52,961 nucleotides of DNA from 70-18 sp041691815 (GTDB taxonomy: Bacteria; Pseudomonadota; Alphaproteobacteria; Acetobacterales; Acetobacteraceae): the NCBI GenBank assembly GCA_041691815.1, contig JBEPTZ010000016.1, positions 1 through 52,961 on the forward strand, given 5' to 3'. A program made the position numbers and the translations under genes. Below the pieces are notes generated by a model, which was not told the DNA's origin, did no database searches, and saw only the letters and a program-made list of their open reading frames with translations. Shown piece after piece: positions 25,289 through 33,731 of the stretch (position 1 is its first letter; each line of letters starts with the position of its first letter).

Positions 25289-26185
25289 ATGAGGCTCGCC
25301 CGCCGCTCGCCAGGAGAGTTGCTGCCTCTCCTGGCCATCTGGCTGCCGGTGCTGGTGAGCATCCTCTACGTGGTCGGGTTCACGCTCTATACGGTGTGGA
25401 TCGCCTTCACGCCCTCGACACTGGTGCCGGAATACGGCTGGGTCGGGCTGCGCAACTACACCGCCATTCTGCATACCCGCAACTGGAACATCGCCGCCGC
25501 CAATATCGTGGTCTACGGCTTCTGCTTCATGGCGCTGACCACCGTCCTGGGGCTGCTGCTGGCGGTGCTGCTGGACCAGAAGCTGCGCGGCGAGAACGTG
25601 TTTCGCACCATTTTCCTGTATCCGCTGGCGGTCTCGTTCGTGGTGACCGGCGTGGTGTGGGGCTGGCTGCTTAACCCCGGCATCGGCATCCAGAAGCTGG
25701 TGGTGGGCCTAGGCTGGACCGACTTCCGGTTCGACTGGCTGGTGGACCGCGACCGGGCGCTGTACTGCATCGTGTTCGCCGGCGCCTGGCAGGCCTCGGG
25801 CTTTGCCATGGCGCTGTTCCTGGCCGGGCTGCGCTCGGTGGATGCCGACCTGATGAAGGCGGCGCAGATCGACGGCGCCGGGCCGATGCGGATTTATCGC
25901 CGGGTGGTGCTGCCGACGATCTGGCCGATCTTCATCGCGGTGTTCGTCATCCTGCTGCAATTCGCCATCAAGACCTTCGACCTCGCGGTGGCGCTGACCG
26001 CCGGCGGGCCGGGCATTTCCACCGTGCTGCCGTCGATGGTGGTCTACGATTTCATGTTCCAGCGTGGCCTGCTCGGGCGCGGCTCGGCAGCCGCGGTGCT
26101 GCAACTGTCGATGCTGCTGGCGGTGCTGCTGCCCTATGCGGCGTTCCGCTACTGGCAAACCCGGCGGGTGGCGCGCAATGCGTAG
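25289..26185 (+). CDS. ABC sugar transporter permease (MalF/UgpA-like)
   Basis: An inner-membrane permease of 298 aa with six hydrophobic helices, the first around residues 13-35. The cytoplasmic coupling loop reads LMKAAQIDGAGPMRIYRRVVLPTIWP, the EAA motif of MalFG-type permeases. The ATG directly follows the stop of the binding-protein gene with no gap, and the stop overlaps the next gene by 8 bases, so translation is coupled. Confidence 0.92.
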   Translation: MRLARRSPGELLPLLAIWLPVLVSILYVVGFTLYTVWIAFTPSTLVPEYGWVGLRNYTAILHTRNWNIAAANIVVYGFCFMALTTVLGLLLAVLLDQKLRGENVFRTIFLYPLAVSFVVTGVVWGWLLNPGIGIQKLVVGLGWTDFRFDWLVDRDRALYCIVFAGAWQASGFAMALFLAGLRSVDADLMKAAQIDGAGPMRIYRRVVLPTIWPIFIAVFVILLQFAIKTFDLAVALTAGGPGISTVLPSMVVYDFMFQRGLLGRGSAAAVLQLSMLLAVLLPYAAFRYWQTRRVARNA

Positions 26186-27020
26186 CACCCGCGTCGTGCT
26201 CTACCTGCTGGTGACGGTGCTGGCGGCGTTCTATCTGCTGCCACTGGCAGTGGTGGCGTTGAACTCGCTGCGCAGCACCAGGGACATCTTCGGCAACGGC
26301 ATGATCGGCCTGCCGCATGGGCTGGAGTTGGACAATTTCAGCCAGGCGTGGAGCGGGCTGTGCATCGCCGAGCATTGCACCGGCATCCGCGGTTACATGC
26401 TGAATTCGATGATCATGACGATACCGGCGACGCTGATCTCCACCTTCTTCGGCGCGCTGATCGGCTACGCCATCTCGCTGTGGCGGTTCCGCGGCGATCT
26501 GTGGGTGTTCGGCATCATCACGCTCGGGGTGTTCCTGCCCGAGCAGATGAAGCTGGTGCCGTGGGTGCTGGTGCTGCGCGATCTCGGCCTGTTCAACAGC
26601 GTCGCCGGGCTGGTGCTGATCCATGTGGTGCAGGGCCTCAGCTTCACCACGCTGTTCTGCCGCAACTACTATGTCGGCATCCCGCAGGAATTGATGAAGG
26701 CGGCCAAGATCGACGGCGCCGGGTTCTTCCGCATCTTCTGGCGCATCGTGCTGCCGCTGTCGCCGCCGATCCTGATCGTCACCATCATCTGGCAGTTCAC
26801 CGGCATCTGGAACGAGTATCTCTACGGCGTCACCTTCGCCTCCGGCCCGAACCAGCCGGTGACCGCGGCGCTGATCGCGCTGGCGGTGTCGGTCTCCGAG
26901 GCGCCGCAATACGGCGTGCAGAGTGCGGCGGTGCTGATCGCCGCGGCGCCGACCTTGTTCGTCTACCTCATCGGCGGCAAGTATTTCATGCGCGGCCTCA
27001 CCGCCGGCGCGGTCAAGTAG
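26178..27020 (+). CDS. ABC sugar transporter permease (MalG/UgpE-like)
   Basis: The second permease of the importer, 280 aa, with six membrane segments. The EAA-type coupling loop reads LMKAAKIDGAGFFRIFWRIVLPLSPP. I start at the ATG at 26178 (MRSTRVVLYLL), which gives a proper first helix and overlaps the preceding gene; the open frame continues upstream as a shadow. It partners with the preceding permease in the membrane channel. Confidence 0.92.
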   Translation: MRSTRVVLYLLVTVLAAFYLLPLAVVALNSLRSTRDIFGNGMIGLPHGLELDNFSQAWSGLCIAEHCTGIRGYMLNSMIMTIPATLISTFFGALIGYAISLWRFRGDLWVFGIITLGVFLPEQMKLVPWVLVLRDLGLFNSVAGLVLIHVVQGLSFTTLFCRNYYVGIPQELMKAAKIDGAGFFRIFWRIVLPLSPPILIVTIIWQFTGIWNEYLYGVTFASGPNQPVTAALIALAVSVSEAPQYGVQSAAVLIAAAPTLFVYLIGGKYFMRGLTAGAVK

Positions 27021-27029
27021 GATAAAGCC

Positions 27030-28139
27030 ATGGCGGCGCTCAGCATCCGCGGCCTGCGGAAGAAATTCGGTCCGGTGGACGTGCTCAAGGGCATCGACCT
27101 GGAGATCGACAGCGGCGACTTCACCGTGCTGGTGGGACCGTCGGGCTGCGGCAAATCGACGCTGCTGAACATCATCGCCGGGCTGGAGAGTGCGACCGCC
27201 GGCGAGATCGAGATCGGCGAGCGGCTGGTGAACGACGTTGCCGCCAAGGACCGCGACATCGCCATGGTGTTCCAGTCCTACGCGCTGTACCCGACGATGA
27301 CGGTGCGGCAGAACATCACTTTCGGCATGGAGTGCCGGCATGTGCCGAAGGCGAAGCAGGCCGAGGCGGTGGACCGGGTGGCCCGCCTGCTGCAGATCGA
27401 GCCGCTGCTGAACCGCAAGCCCGGCCAGCTTTCCGGCGGCCAGCGGCAGCGGGTGGCGATGGGCCGGGCGCTGGTGCGCGACCCCAAGCTGTTCCTGTTC
27501 GACGAGCCACTGTCCAACCTCGATGCCAAGCTGCGGGTGGAGATGCGCATGGAGATCAAGCAGCTGCATGCCCGCATCGGCGCCACCATCGTCTATGTCA
27601 CCCACGACCAGATCGAGGCGATGACGATGGCCACCCGCATCGCGGTGATGCATCAGGGCGAGGTGCAGCAGTTCGCCGACCCCGACACCATCTATCACCG
27701 CCCGGCCAATCTGTTCGTCGCCCGCTTCATGGGCGCGCCGCCGATGAACACCATGACGGCGCGGCTGGAGGGTGGCGACAGTGGGCCGGTGGCGGTGCTG
27801 GGGAAGGGCGAGCAGGCGATTCGGCTGCCGGCGCCGGCGTCGGTGGACCGGCAGTGGTTGGGGCGCAATGTGGTGCTCGGCATCCGGCCGGAATGCATCG
27901 CCGAGCCGAGCCGGCAGTTCGGCGAGGACCCCGCCGGCCGGCTGATCATCACCGCGCCGGTTGAGCTGACCGAGCCGAACGGGGCGGAGACCATCGTGAT
28001 GCTGCGGGTCGGCGACGAGAAGATGCTGGCGCGTGTGGCCCCCGATACCAGGCTGCTGCCTGGACAACTGGCGCAATTCGCTGCCGATGCCCGCAAGATC
28101 TGCCTGTTCGACCCTGCCACGGAGCGGCTGATCGCATGA
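27030..28139 (+). CDS. ABC transporter ATPase (UgpC/MalK-like)
   Basis: Cytoplasmic energy-coupling ATPase of 369 aa. Walker A is GPSGCGKST, the Q-loop is in FQSYALYP, the signature LSGGQ is followed by QRVAMGRAL, and Walker B is LFLFDEPLSNLD with THDQIEA as switch. The C-terminal third (about residues 235-369) is the regulatory OB-like TOBE region of the MalK/UgpC group. ATGA overlap with the next gene means the SDR is read as part of the same operon. Confidence 0.95.
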   Translation: MAALSIRGLRKKFGPVDVLKGIDLEIDSGDFTVLVGPSGCGKSTLLNIIAGLESATAGEIEIGERLVNDVAAKDRDIAMVFQSYALYPTMTVRQNITFGMECRHVPKAKQAEAVDRVARLLQIEPLLNRKPGQLSGGQRQRVAMGRALVRDPKLFLFDEPLSNLDAKLRVEMRMEIKQLHARIGATIVYVTHDQIEAMTMATRIAVMHQGEVQQFADPDTIYHRPANLFVARFMGAPPMNTMTARLEGGDSGPVAVLGKGEQAIRLPAPASVDRQWLGRNVVLGIRPECIAEPSRQFGEDPAGRLIITAPVELTEPNGAETIVMLRVGDEKMLARVAPDTRLLPGQLAQFAADARKICLFDPATERLIA

Positions 28140-28903
28140 CCGACACACGCTATGGCTGCCTCGCCGGCCGCACCGTGCTGGTTACTGGCGGCGCCAGCGG
28201 CATCGGCGAGGCTTTCGTGCGCGCCTTCGCCGCCAATGGGGCGCGGGTCGGGTTGCTGGACCTCAATGCTGACGCCGGCCATGCGCTGGTGGCCGATATC
28301 GTTGCCAGTGGCGCGCCTCGGCCGGAATTCGTCGCCTGTGATCTGCTGGATATTGCTGCCCTCAAGGCCGCGTTCGCCACGTTGCAAACCCGCCTTGGCA
28401 ACGCCGCGGTGCTGGTGAACAACGCCGCCAACGACCGGCGGCAGGATTTTCTGGAGGTGACCGAGGCCGAGTTCGACTGGTCACTTGGGGTCAATTTCAA
28501 ACATCAGTACTTCGCCGCCCAGGCGGTGGTGCCGCAGATGCGTGCCCTGGGCTTCGGCTCGATCATCAACATGAGTTCGGTGGCCTGGATGGCTGGCGGC
28601 CCCTCGATGCAAGCCTACAGCGCCAGCAAGGCCGCGGTGGTCGGCTTCACCAACTCGCTGGCCCGCGATGTCGGTAAATGGCGCATCCGGGTCAACGCGA
28701 TCGCGCCGGGCATGGTGATCACGCCGCGACAGCGGGCGCTGTGGTATCAGGACGAGGCGCGGATCGTCGCCGGCCGCGCCCGCCAGTCGATCCCGGATGC
28801 GATCGAGCCGGCCGATATTGCTGCCGTCGGCCTGTTCCTGGCGGCCGATGACAGCCGATTGATCACCAAGCAGTGCTTCCAGGTCAACGGCGGCTCCCGC
28901 TGA
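28136..28903 (+). CDS. Short-chain dehydrogenase in the ABC importer operon
   Basis: A classical SDR of 255 aa: TGGASGIGEAFVRAF near residue 18, LLDLNAD after beta-2 (aspartate favours NAD), NNAAND in place of NNAG, and the catalytic YSASK with serine in NMSSVAW. The end QCFQVNGGSR lacks the usual VDGG form. Its position between the importer ATPase and the nucleoside hydrolase suggests oxidation of an imported sugar or sugar derivative, as in pentose or galactose dehydrogenase relatives. The specific sugar is not readable. Confidence 0.87.
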   Translation: MTDTRYGCLAGRTVLVTGGASGIGEAFVRAFAANGARVGLLDLNADAGHALVADIVASGAPRPEFVACDLLDIAALKAAFATLQTRLGNAAVLVNNAANDRRQDFLEVTEAEFDWSLGVNFKHQYFAAQAVVPQMRALGFGSIINMSSVAWMAGGPSMQAYSASKAAVVGFTNSLARDVGKWRIRVNAIAPGMVITPRQRALWYQDEARIVAGRARQSIPDAIEPADIAAVGLFLAADDSRLITKQCFQVNGGSR

Positions 28904-28905
28904 GC

Positions 28906-29832
28906 ATGCAGCACAGCGTCATCATCGACACCGATCCGGGCACCGACGACGCCATCGCGCTGTTTCTGGCCCTGGCGCCACCCGCCCTGGACGTGTGCCT
29001 GGTCACCGCCACCGGCGGCAATGTCGGCCTCGCGCGTACGCTGGCCAATGCAAGGGCGCTGGTCGGCCTGACCGGTTCGGCGGTGCCGGTCGTGGCCGGC
29101 GCGGACCGTGCGCTGCTCGGCGGCTTCACCTCGGAAACCGGCGTGCACGGCAATAACGGCCTCGGCGGGCTGATCTTGCCGGAGGGGCCGCCCGCCGCGC
29201 CGGGCATCGCCGCCGACGCCATTCGCGCCGCATTGCGGGACGCGGCGCCCGCCAGCGTTACCCTGGTCGGCATCGGCCCGGCGACCAACCTGGCGCTGGC
29301 GCTGGCCACCGAGCCGGCATTGCTCGACCGGGTCGCCGAGATTGTGCTGATGACCGGCGCCTGGGCCGAGGGCAATGTGACGGCAGCGGCCGAGTTCAAC
29401 GCCTGGAGCGATCCGGAGGCACTGCAGATATTGTTCGCCTGTGGCCGACCGATCACCCTGGCGACCCTCGAACTCACCGCCCAGGCGCTCTGCACCCCGG
29501 CCCGCATCGCCGCGTTGCGCGCTGCCGGCGACGGAATTTGCCTGCGCACCGCCTGCGCCATCCTGGACTCGGTGCCGCCCTCCCGGCGCTTCGCCGGGCG
29601 CGGCCACCCGCAGCACGACGCCTGCACCATCGCCTGGCTGCTGCAACCGGAGCTGTTTACCAGCCGCGACGTACACGCCGAGATGGATCTCGGCCCCGGC
29701 CCGTCGCGCGGCCGCACGGTGATCGACCGCTGGGGCCGCAACGGCCGCCCGGCCAATGCCCGCCTGCTGGAAACATTGGACGCCGACGACTTCTTCGCGC
29801 TGCTCACCGCGCGGATCGCCGCCCTGCCATAG
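28906..29832 (+). CDS. Inosine/uridine-preferring nucleoside hydrolase
   Basis: Nucleoside N-ribohydrolase family (308 aa) that splits ribonucleosides into base and ribose using a calcium ion. The signature DTDPGTDDAIALFLAL is at residues 8-23 and supplies the calcium ligands; GNVGLARTLANA and a late RGHPQHDACTIAWLL complete the pocket, the latter giving the conserved histidine and aspartate. Its ATG is two bases after the SDR stop, so it closes the importer operon. Together they suggest import and use of a nucleoside or a related N-glycoside. Confidence 0.92.
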   Translation: MQHSVIIDTDPGTDDAIALFLALAPPALDVCLVTATGGNVGLARTLANARALVGLTGSAVPVVAGADRALLGGFTSETGVHGNNGLGGLILPEGPPAAPGIAADAIRAALRDAAPASVTLVGIGPATNLALALATEPALLDRVAEIVLMTGAWAEGNVTAAAEFNAWSDPEALQILFACGRPITLATLELTAQALCTPARIAALRAAGDGICLRTACAILDSVPPSRRFAGRGHPQHDACTIAWLLQPELFTSRDVHAEMDLGPGPSRGRTVIDRWGRNGRPANARLLETLDADDFFALLTARIAALP

Positions 29833-29837
29833 CGGCC

Positions 29838-29863
29838 GGCGCCGGAGGTTGCCCGCCGGCGCC
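29838..29863. terminator. GC-rich hairpin between convergent genes
   Basis: GGCGCCGG (29838-29845) pairs with CCGGCGCC (29856-29863) across a 10-base loop in the 40-base gap between the nucleoside hydrolase and the opposing solute-binding protein gene. There is no T run, so termination efficiency is uncertain. Confidence 0.45.
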
Positions 29864-29872
29864 TGCTGTCAA

Positions 29873-31450
29873 TCAGACGCGGCGCACGCCGTAGAACTGC
29901 GGAAAGCCCATGCGGATATCATGCAGATCGGTGTGGAACGCGGTTGGCTGCACGTACATGCCGAGCGGCACATAAGGCACCCAGTCCCAGAACACCGCCT
30001 GCATCTCGGCGCAGATTTTCTGCTGCGCCGCCAGGTCAGGCGCATCGAACCAGGCGTTGTGCAATTCCTCCATCTTGGCGCTGGTCGGCCAGCCGAACCA
30101 TGCCTTGGTGCCGGTGCCGCGGATCGCGATATCGGTTGCCGGCGTCACGTTGCCGGTGCCGCCGAGGAAGGTGAAGAAGATGTTGTAGCCGCCCTTGTCC
30201 GGGGTTTTCTGGCTGGCGCGCCGCTGCACCACGGTGCCCCAGTCCATTTCCTGGTTATCGACGTTGAAGCCGACCGCCTTCAACATGCTGGCCGCCACCT
30301 CGGCTTCGGCCTGGATGGTCACGAAGGTGGTTGCCGTCAGCAGCACGATCTTCTCGCCCTTGTAGCCGGCGGCGATCAGGTCCTTCTTGAGCTTGTCGAT
30401 CTGCTGGTATTGATGGGTGTGTTCGATGCCGACCGTGCTGGCCATCGGCGTGCCGGGCACGAAGATGCCGACATCGGTCTTGATCAACTCGGGCACTGCC
30501 CCGGAGACGGCTTCCATGCAATCGCGCTGATTGATCGCGGCGAGTGCCACCTGACGGATCTTCGGGTTGTCGAACGGCGGCAGCAGGCTGTTGAAGCGCA
30601 TGCAGCCGATCTCGCCGGTGACATCGGTCACCTTGACCTCGATGCTCTTGTCCTTTTTCAGCAGCGGGATCAGGTCGATCGACGGCTGCTCCCACCAGTC
30701 GACCTCCTTGGCCTGCAACGCGGCGGATGCGGTGGATGCATCTGGCATCACCGTCCAGGTCACCCGGTCGAAATGGGCGACCTTCGGCCCGGCGGTAAAG
30801 CTCGGCACGCCATCCATGCGTGGCACGTAATCGGCGTTGCGCGCGAATACCACGGTCGCTCCGGTTACCCGCTCGCTGGTGACGAACTTGAACGGCCCAC
30901 TGCCGACCACCTCGGTGAACGCGGTATACGGATCGGTCTTGGCGATCCGCTCTGGCATGATCGCCGACTGGTATTGCGCCAGCGCCGTGGTCAGCAGCGC
31001 GAACGGCCGCTTCAGCTTGAAGCGGATCATCTTGTCCGACGGCGCGGTAATCTCGTCGACTACCGTCATCATCTGCGCCGACAGCGGCTCGCGCACCGCG
31101 TAGCGCTTGATCGTGGCCACGCAATCGCGCGCCAGCACCGGCGTGCCGTCGTGGAACTTGAGTCCGTCGCGCAGCGTGATCTCGACGGTCTTGCCGTCGG
31201 CGCTGGTAGTGACCCCTTCGGCCATCTGAGGGTGGATGGCGAAATTCTCGTCCATCCCGAACAGCGTATCGAACACCGCCAGCGAGTAGTTGCGGGTGAC
31301 ATCGGCCGTGGTCCATACCGGGTCGATCGAGACGAGGTCGGCCTGCGGCACGAATTTCAGCAGCGAGGGGGCTGCCGCCCGCACCAATCGTGGTGCGGCC
31401 AGTACCGCCGCTCCAGCCAGCGATGCCTTCATCAAATCTCTGCGTTTCAC
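29873..31450 (-). CDS. Peptide/opine-type ABC solute-binding protein (SBP_bac_5)
   Basis: A 525-aa periplasmic binding protein of the DppA/OppA family. A twin-arginine-like leader MKRRDLMKASLAGAAVLAAP is followed by a mature start SLLKFVPQADLVSIDPVWTTADVTRNYSLAVFDTLFG and the family signature FHDGTPVLARDCVATIKRY. No permease or ATPase genes adjoin it, so it must use a transporter encoded elsewhere or act alone. It is divergent from the gamma-glutamyltransferase gene over a gap holding a palindrome, so the two may be co-regulated in peptide or glutathione use. Confidence 0.92.
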   Translation of the reverse strand: MKRRDLMKASLAGAAVLAAPRLVRAAAPSLLKFVPQADLVSIDPVWTTADVTRNYSLAVFDTLFGMDENFAIHPQMAEGVTTSADGKTVEITLRDGLKFHDGTPVLARDCVATIKRYAVREPLSAQMMTVVDEITAPSDKMIRFKLKRPFALLTTALAQYQSAIMPERIAKTDPYTAFTEVVGSGPFKFVTSERVTGATVVFARNADYVPRMDGVPSFTAGPKVAHFDRVTWTVMPDASTASAALQAKEVDWWEQPSIDLIPLLKKDKSIEVKVTDVTGEIGCMRFNSLLPPFDNPKIRQVALAAINQRDCMEAVSGAVPELIKTDVGIFVPGTPMASTVGIEHTHQYQQIDKLKKDLIAAGYKGEKIVLLTATTFVTIQAEAEVAASMLKAVGFNVDNQEMDWGTVVQRRASQKTPDKGGYNIFFTFLGGTGNVTPATDIAIRGTGTKAWFGWPTSAKMEELHNAWFDAPDLAAQQKICAEMQAVFWDWVPYVPLGMYVQPTAFHTDLHDIRMGFPQFYGVRRV

Positions 31451-31489
31451 GGCGTGCTCCCCTGTGTTTCGGTCCGCTGTTGTTGTGAA

Positions 31490-31507
31490 CGGAACAAGGC
31501 TGTTCCG
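31490..31507. promoter_or_regulatory. Palindrome CGGAACA-N4-TGTTCCG in a divergent promoter region
   Basis: A perfect inverted repeat with 7-bp arms and spacer AGGC, 39 bases from the start of the solute-binding protein gene and about 130 bases before gamma-glutamyltransferase. The location suggests an operator shared by the two divergent genes. No regulator gene is adjacent. Confidence 0.5.
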
Positions 31508-31637
31508 AAGGTTTTATTGCGGTACGTAACTCTGCGCCTTAGCCGGGGTGATTGGCAATCGGCCTGCGACCCCGGGTGGCGTCCATTCCGCGTGCGTGCG
31601 AACCTGCCGTCCTGAGCCAAAGGGGAGTCTCCGCGCG

Positions 31638-33332
31638 ATGCCCACAGTCGATTGGCGCCAAAACGCCGCCGCCGTCTTCCGCTGCGAGAAGCAGCCGGCC
31701 ACCGGCAGCAAGGGCATGGTGGTCACCAACCACCCGCTCGCCTCCGCCGCCGGAGCGGAGATGCTGGCGGCCGGCGGCAACGCCATCGACGCCGCCATCG
31801 CCTGCCTGTTCGCCCTCACCGTGGTCGAGCCGATGATGGTCGGCGTGGCTGGCGGCGGCACCGCGCATATTCGCCTTGCCGACGGCAGCCATCGCGTGCT
31901 GGACGCCATGAGCACGGTGCCGCTGGCCGCCACGCCGGATATCTACCGCCCGGTCCCCGGCGGCGCTGCCGACAACTACGACGTGCTCGGCCACGAGAAC
32001 ATGGTTGGCGCCAAAGCCGTCGCCGCCCCCGGTGCGTTGCGCGGCTGGTGCGAGGCGCAGGCCCGCTTCGGCAGCTTCTCGCTGGCCGATGTGATGCAGC
32101 CGGCCATCCGCCTCGCCTCGCGCGGTTTCGCCATCACCCCCTATCTCAGCTCCTGCATCCGCGAGGCGGCGCACGACCTGTCGCGCGACCCCGCCGCCGC
32201 CGCCGTCTACCTGACCGGTGGCAGCGTGCCGGCCGCTGGCAGCCGCCTGATCAACGGCGATTACGCCGAAAGCCTGCGGCTGATCGCCTCGGAAGGTGAG
32301 GCCGCGCTGCATGGCGGCGCGCTCGGCGTGGCGCTGGCCGAATGCATCGCCGCCGGTGGCGGCTGGGTCAGCCAGGCCGATCTCACCGGCTACAAGGTGA
32401 TGGACCGCCAGCCGATCCGCGGCAGCTATCGCGGCTGGGAGATCGTCGGCCCGCCGCCGCCGGCCGCCTCGGGCGTGCATATCGTGCAGATGCTGAACAT
32501 CCTTGAGGGCTACGATGTCGCCGGCCTCGGCTTTGGCAGCGCCGAACTGGTGCATCTGCTGGCCGAAGTGCTGAAGATCGCCTTTGCCGACCGCGCCGCC
32601 GCCACCGCCGACCCGGATTTCGTCGCCGTGCCGGTCGAACAACTGATCAGCAAGGAATACGCCGCCGCCCGCCGCGCACTGATCGACCCGGCGCAGGCGC
32701 GGAAATGGAGCGCCGGCGTCTCCAGCCCCAGCAGCCCACACACCACCCACATCACGGTGGCCGACGGCGACGGCAACGTGGTCGCCAGCACCCAGACCAT
32801 CAACAGCCTGTTCGGCTCGCGGATCATGGTGCCCGGCACCGGCATGATCCCGAACAACTACATGAACAACTTCGACCCGCGGCCCGGCAACGCGCTCTCG
32901 ATCGCCCCCGGCAAGCGCGTCACCACCTCGATGTCGCCGATGATGGCGCTGCGCGACGGCCGCGTCGTCTACGCCCTCGGCCTGCCCGGCGGCAAGCGCA
33001 TCTTCCCCTCGGCGATGCAGGCGCTGATCAACCTGATCGACCACGGCATGAGCATCCAGGAGGCAGTCGAAGCCCCGCGCATCTGGACCGAGGGCAACGC
33101 GCTGGAGGTGGAGGACAGTTTCCCCGAAACCGTGCTGCGCGGCCTGCGCAACCGCGGCCACAAGGTGCAGATGCTGCCGCACGTGGCCGGCGGCATGAAC
33201 GCCATCCACTTCCATCCCGACGGCAGCATGAGCGGTGCGGCCTGCTGGCGTGCCGACGGCACCGCCATCGGCCTCGGCGGCGGTCTGGCCCGTGCCGACG
33301 CGCGGTTCTGGCCGGATGCGCCGGTGGTGTAG
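31638..33332 (+). CDS. Gamma-glutamyltransferase-family protein
   Basis: An N-terminal nucleophile hydrolase precursor of 564 aa that should self-cleave into two subunits. The N-terminus contains GMVVTNHPLASAAGAEMLAAGGNAIDAA, the usual start of the large subunit. The cleavage site is SPHTTHITVADGDGN, where Thr369 (first Thr of TTH) would be the nucleophile. The later SMSPMMALRDG-type region (TSMSPMMALRD) and LPGGKRIFP follow the family. The ATG at 31638 is preceded by AGGGGAG. No signal peptide is visible, unlike classical periplasmic Ggt; it may be a cytoplasmic or acylase-like homologue. Confidence 0.9.
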   Translation: MPTVDWRQNAAAVFRCEKQPATGSKGMVVTNHPLASAAGAEMLAAGGNAIDAAIACLFALTVVEPMMVGVAGGGTAHIRLADGSHRVLDAMSTVPLAATPDIYRPVPGGAADNYDVLGHENMVGAKAVAAPGALRGWCEAQARFGSFSLADVMQPAIRLASRGFAITPYLSSCIREAAHDLSRDPAAAAVYLTGGSVPAAGSRLINGDYAESLRLIASEGEAALHGGALGVALAECIAAGGGWVSQADLTGYKVMDRQPIRGSYRGWEIVGPPPPAASGVHIVQMLNILEGYDVAGLGFGSAELVHLLAEVLKIAFADRAAATADPDFVAVPVEQLISKEYAAARRALIDPAQARKWSAGVSSPSSPHTTHITVADGDGNVVASTQTINSLFGSRIMVPGTGMIPNNYMNNFDPRPGNALSIAPGKRVTTSMSPMMALRDGRVVYALGLPGGKRIFPSAMQALINLIDHGMSIQEAVEAPRIWTEGNALEVEDSFPETVLRGLRNRGHKVQMLPHVAGGMNAIHFHPDGSMSGAACWRADGTAIGLGGGLARADARFWPDAPVV

Positions 33333-33395
33333 CCGGCGCCGGGGCCCAACCAGCGCGTTTCCTCGCGCCGACGAATCCCCTACTGTGCGCTTGCC

Positions 33396-33485
33396 GGACA
33401 GATGGCCGAGTGGTTTAAGGCAGCGGTCTTGAAAACCGCCGAACGTGCAAGCGTTCCGTGGGTTCGAATCCCACTCTGTCCGCCA
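33396..33485 (+). tRNA. tRNA-Ser (anticodon TGA)
   Basis: Class II tRNA with acceptor GGACAGA/TCTGTCC, anticodon stem GCGGT/ACCGC around loop CTTGAAA (anticodon TGA), a long variable arm (GAACGTGCAAGCGTTC) and T loop TTCGAAT. Discriminator G33482 and an encoded CCA (33483-33485) follow. Its 3' end is the attachment site of the integrated element, and the gene stays intact on this side. Confidence 0.97.
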
Positions 33486-33486
33486 A
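33472..33486 (+). repeat. attL: 15-bp direct repeat at the tRNA-Ser 3' end
   Basis: CACTCTGTCCGCCAA covers the last T-stem base pairs, acceptor strand and CCA of tRNA-Ser. The identical 15 bases recur at 51953-51967 with unrelated flanks, which marks site-specific integration by the adjacent tyrosine integrase. Confidence 0.9.
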
Positions 33487-33609
33487 TGCCCTGTTTCTCC
33501 GTGTTCATAGTCAGCCGCGAGATGCGCAAATTATCGCGTTATTTCAATCGGAAAAACCGATATCTCAGCCATAACCATCCGCTTGCAACCGTTCCCGTTC
33601 GCGCATATG

Positions 33610-33649
33610 ATTAGGGGACGGTTAAGGGGATGGATATTTGTTCCCTAAT
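33610..33649 (+). repeat. Arm-type repeats inside the left end
   Basis: ATTAGGGGA (33610-33618), TTAAGGGGA (33622-33630) and, inverted, TTCCCTAAT (33641-33649). The right end has TTTAGGGGA, TAGAGGGGA and ATTAGGGAA in a similar layout. These are candidate arm binding sites for the integrase or its excisionase. Confidence 0.55.
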
Positions 33650-33731
33650 CTGGCGGGCGGCATATCGCCGCTCTGGCAACCGATCCGGTCCCCCGTGCCA
33701 ACGCAGACACAAGGGACGAAAGGTAGGGCAC

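Noticed and set aside
26052..28148. 698-aa open frame on the minus strand over the importer genes
   Set aside because: It is a shadow of the permease and ATPase genes in GC-rich DNA; the plus-strand proteins have complete family motifs and the minus-strand translation is low-complexity.
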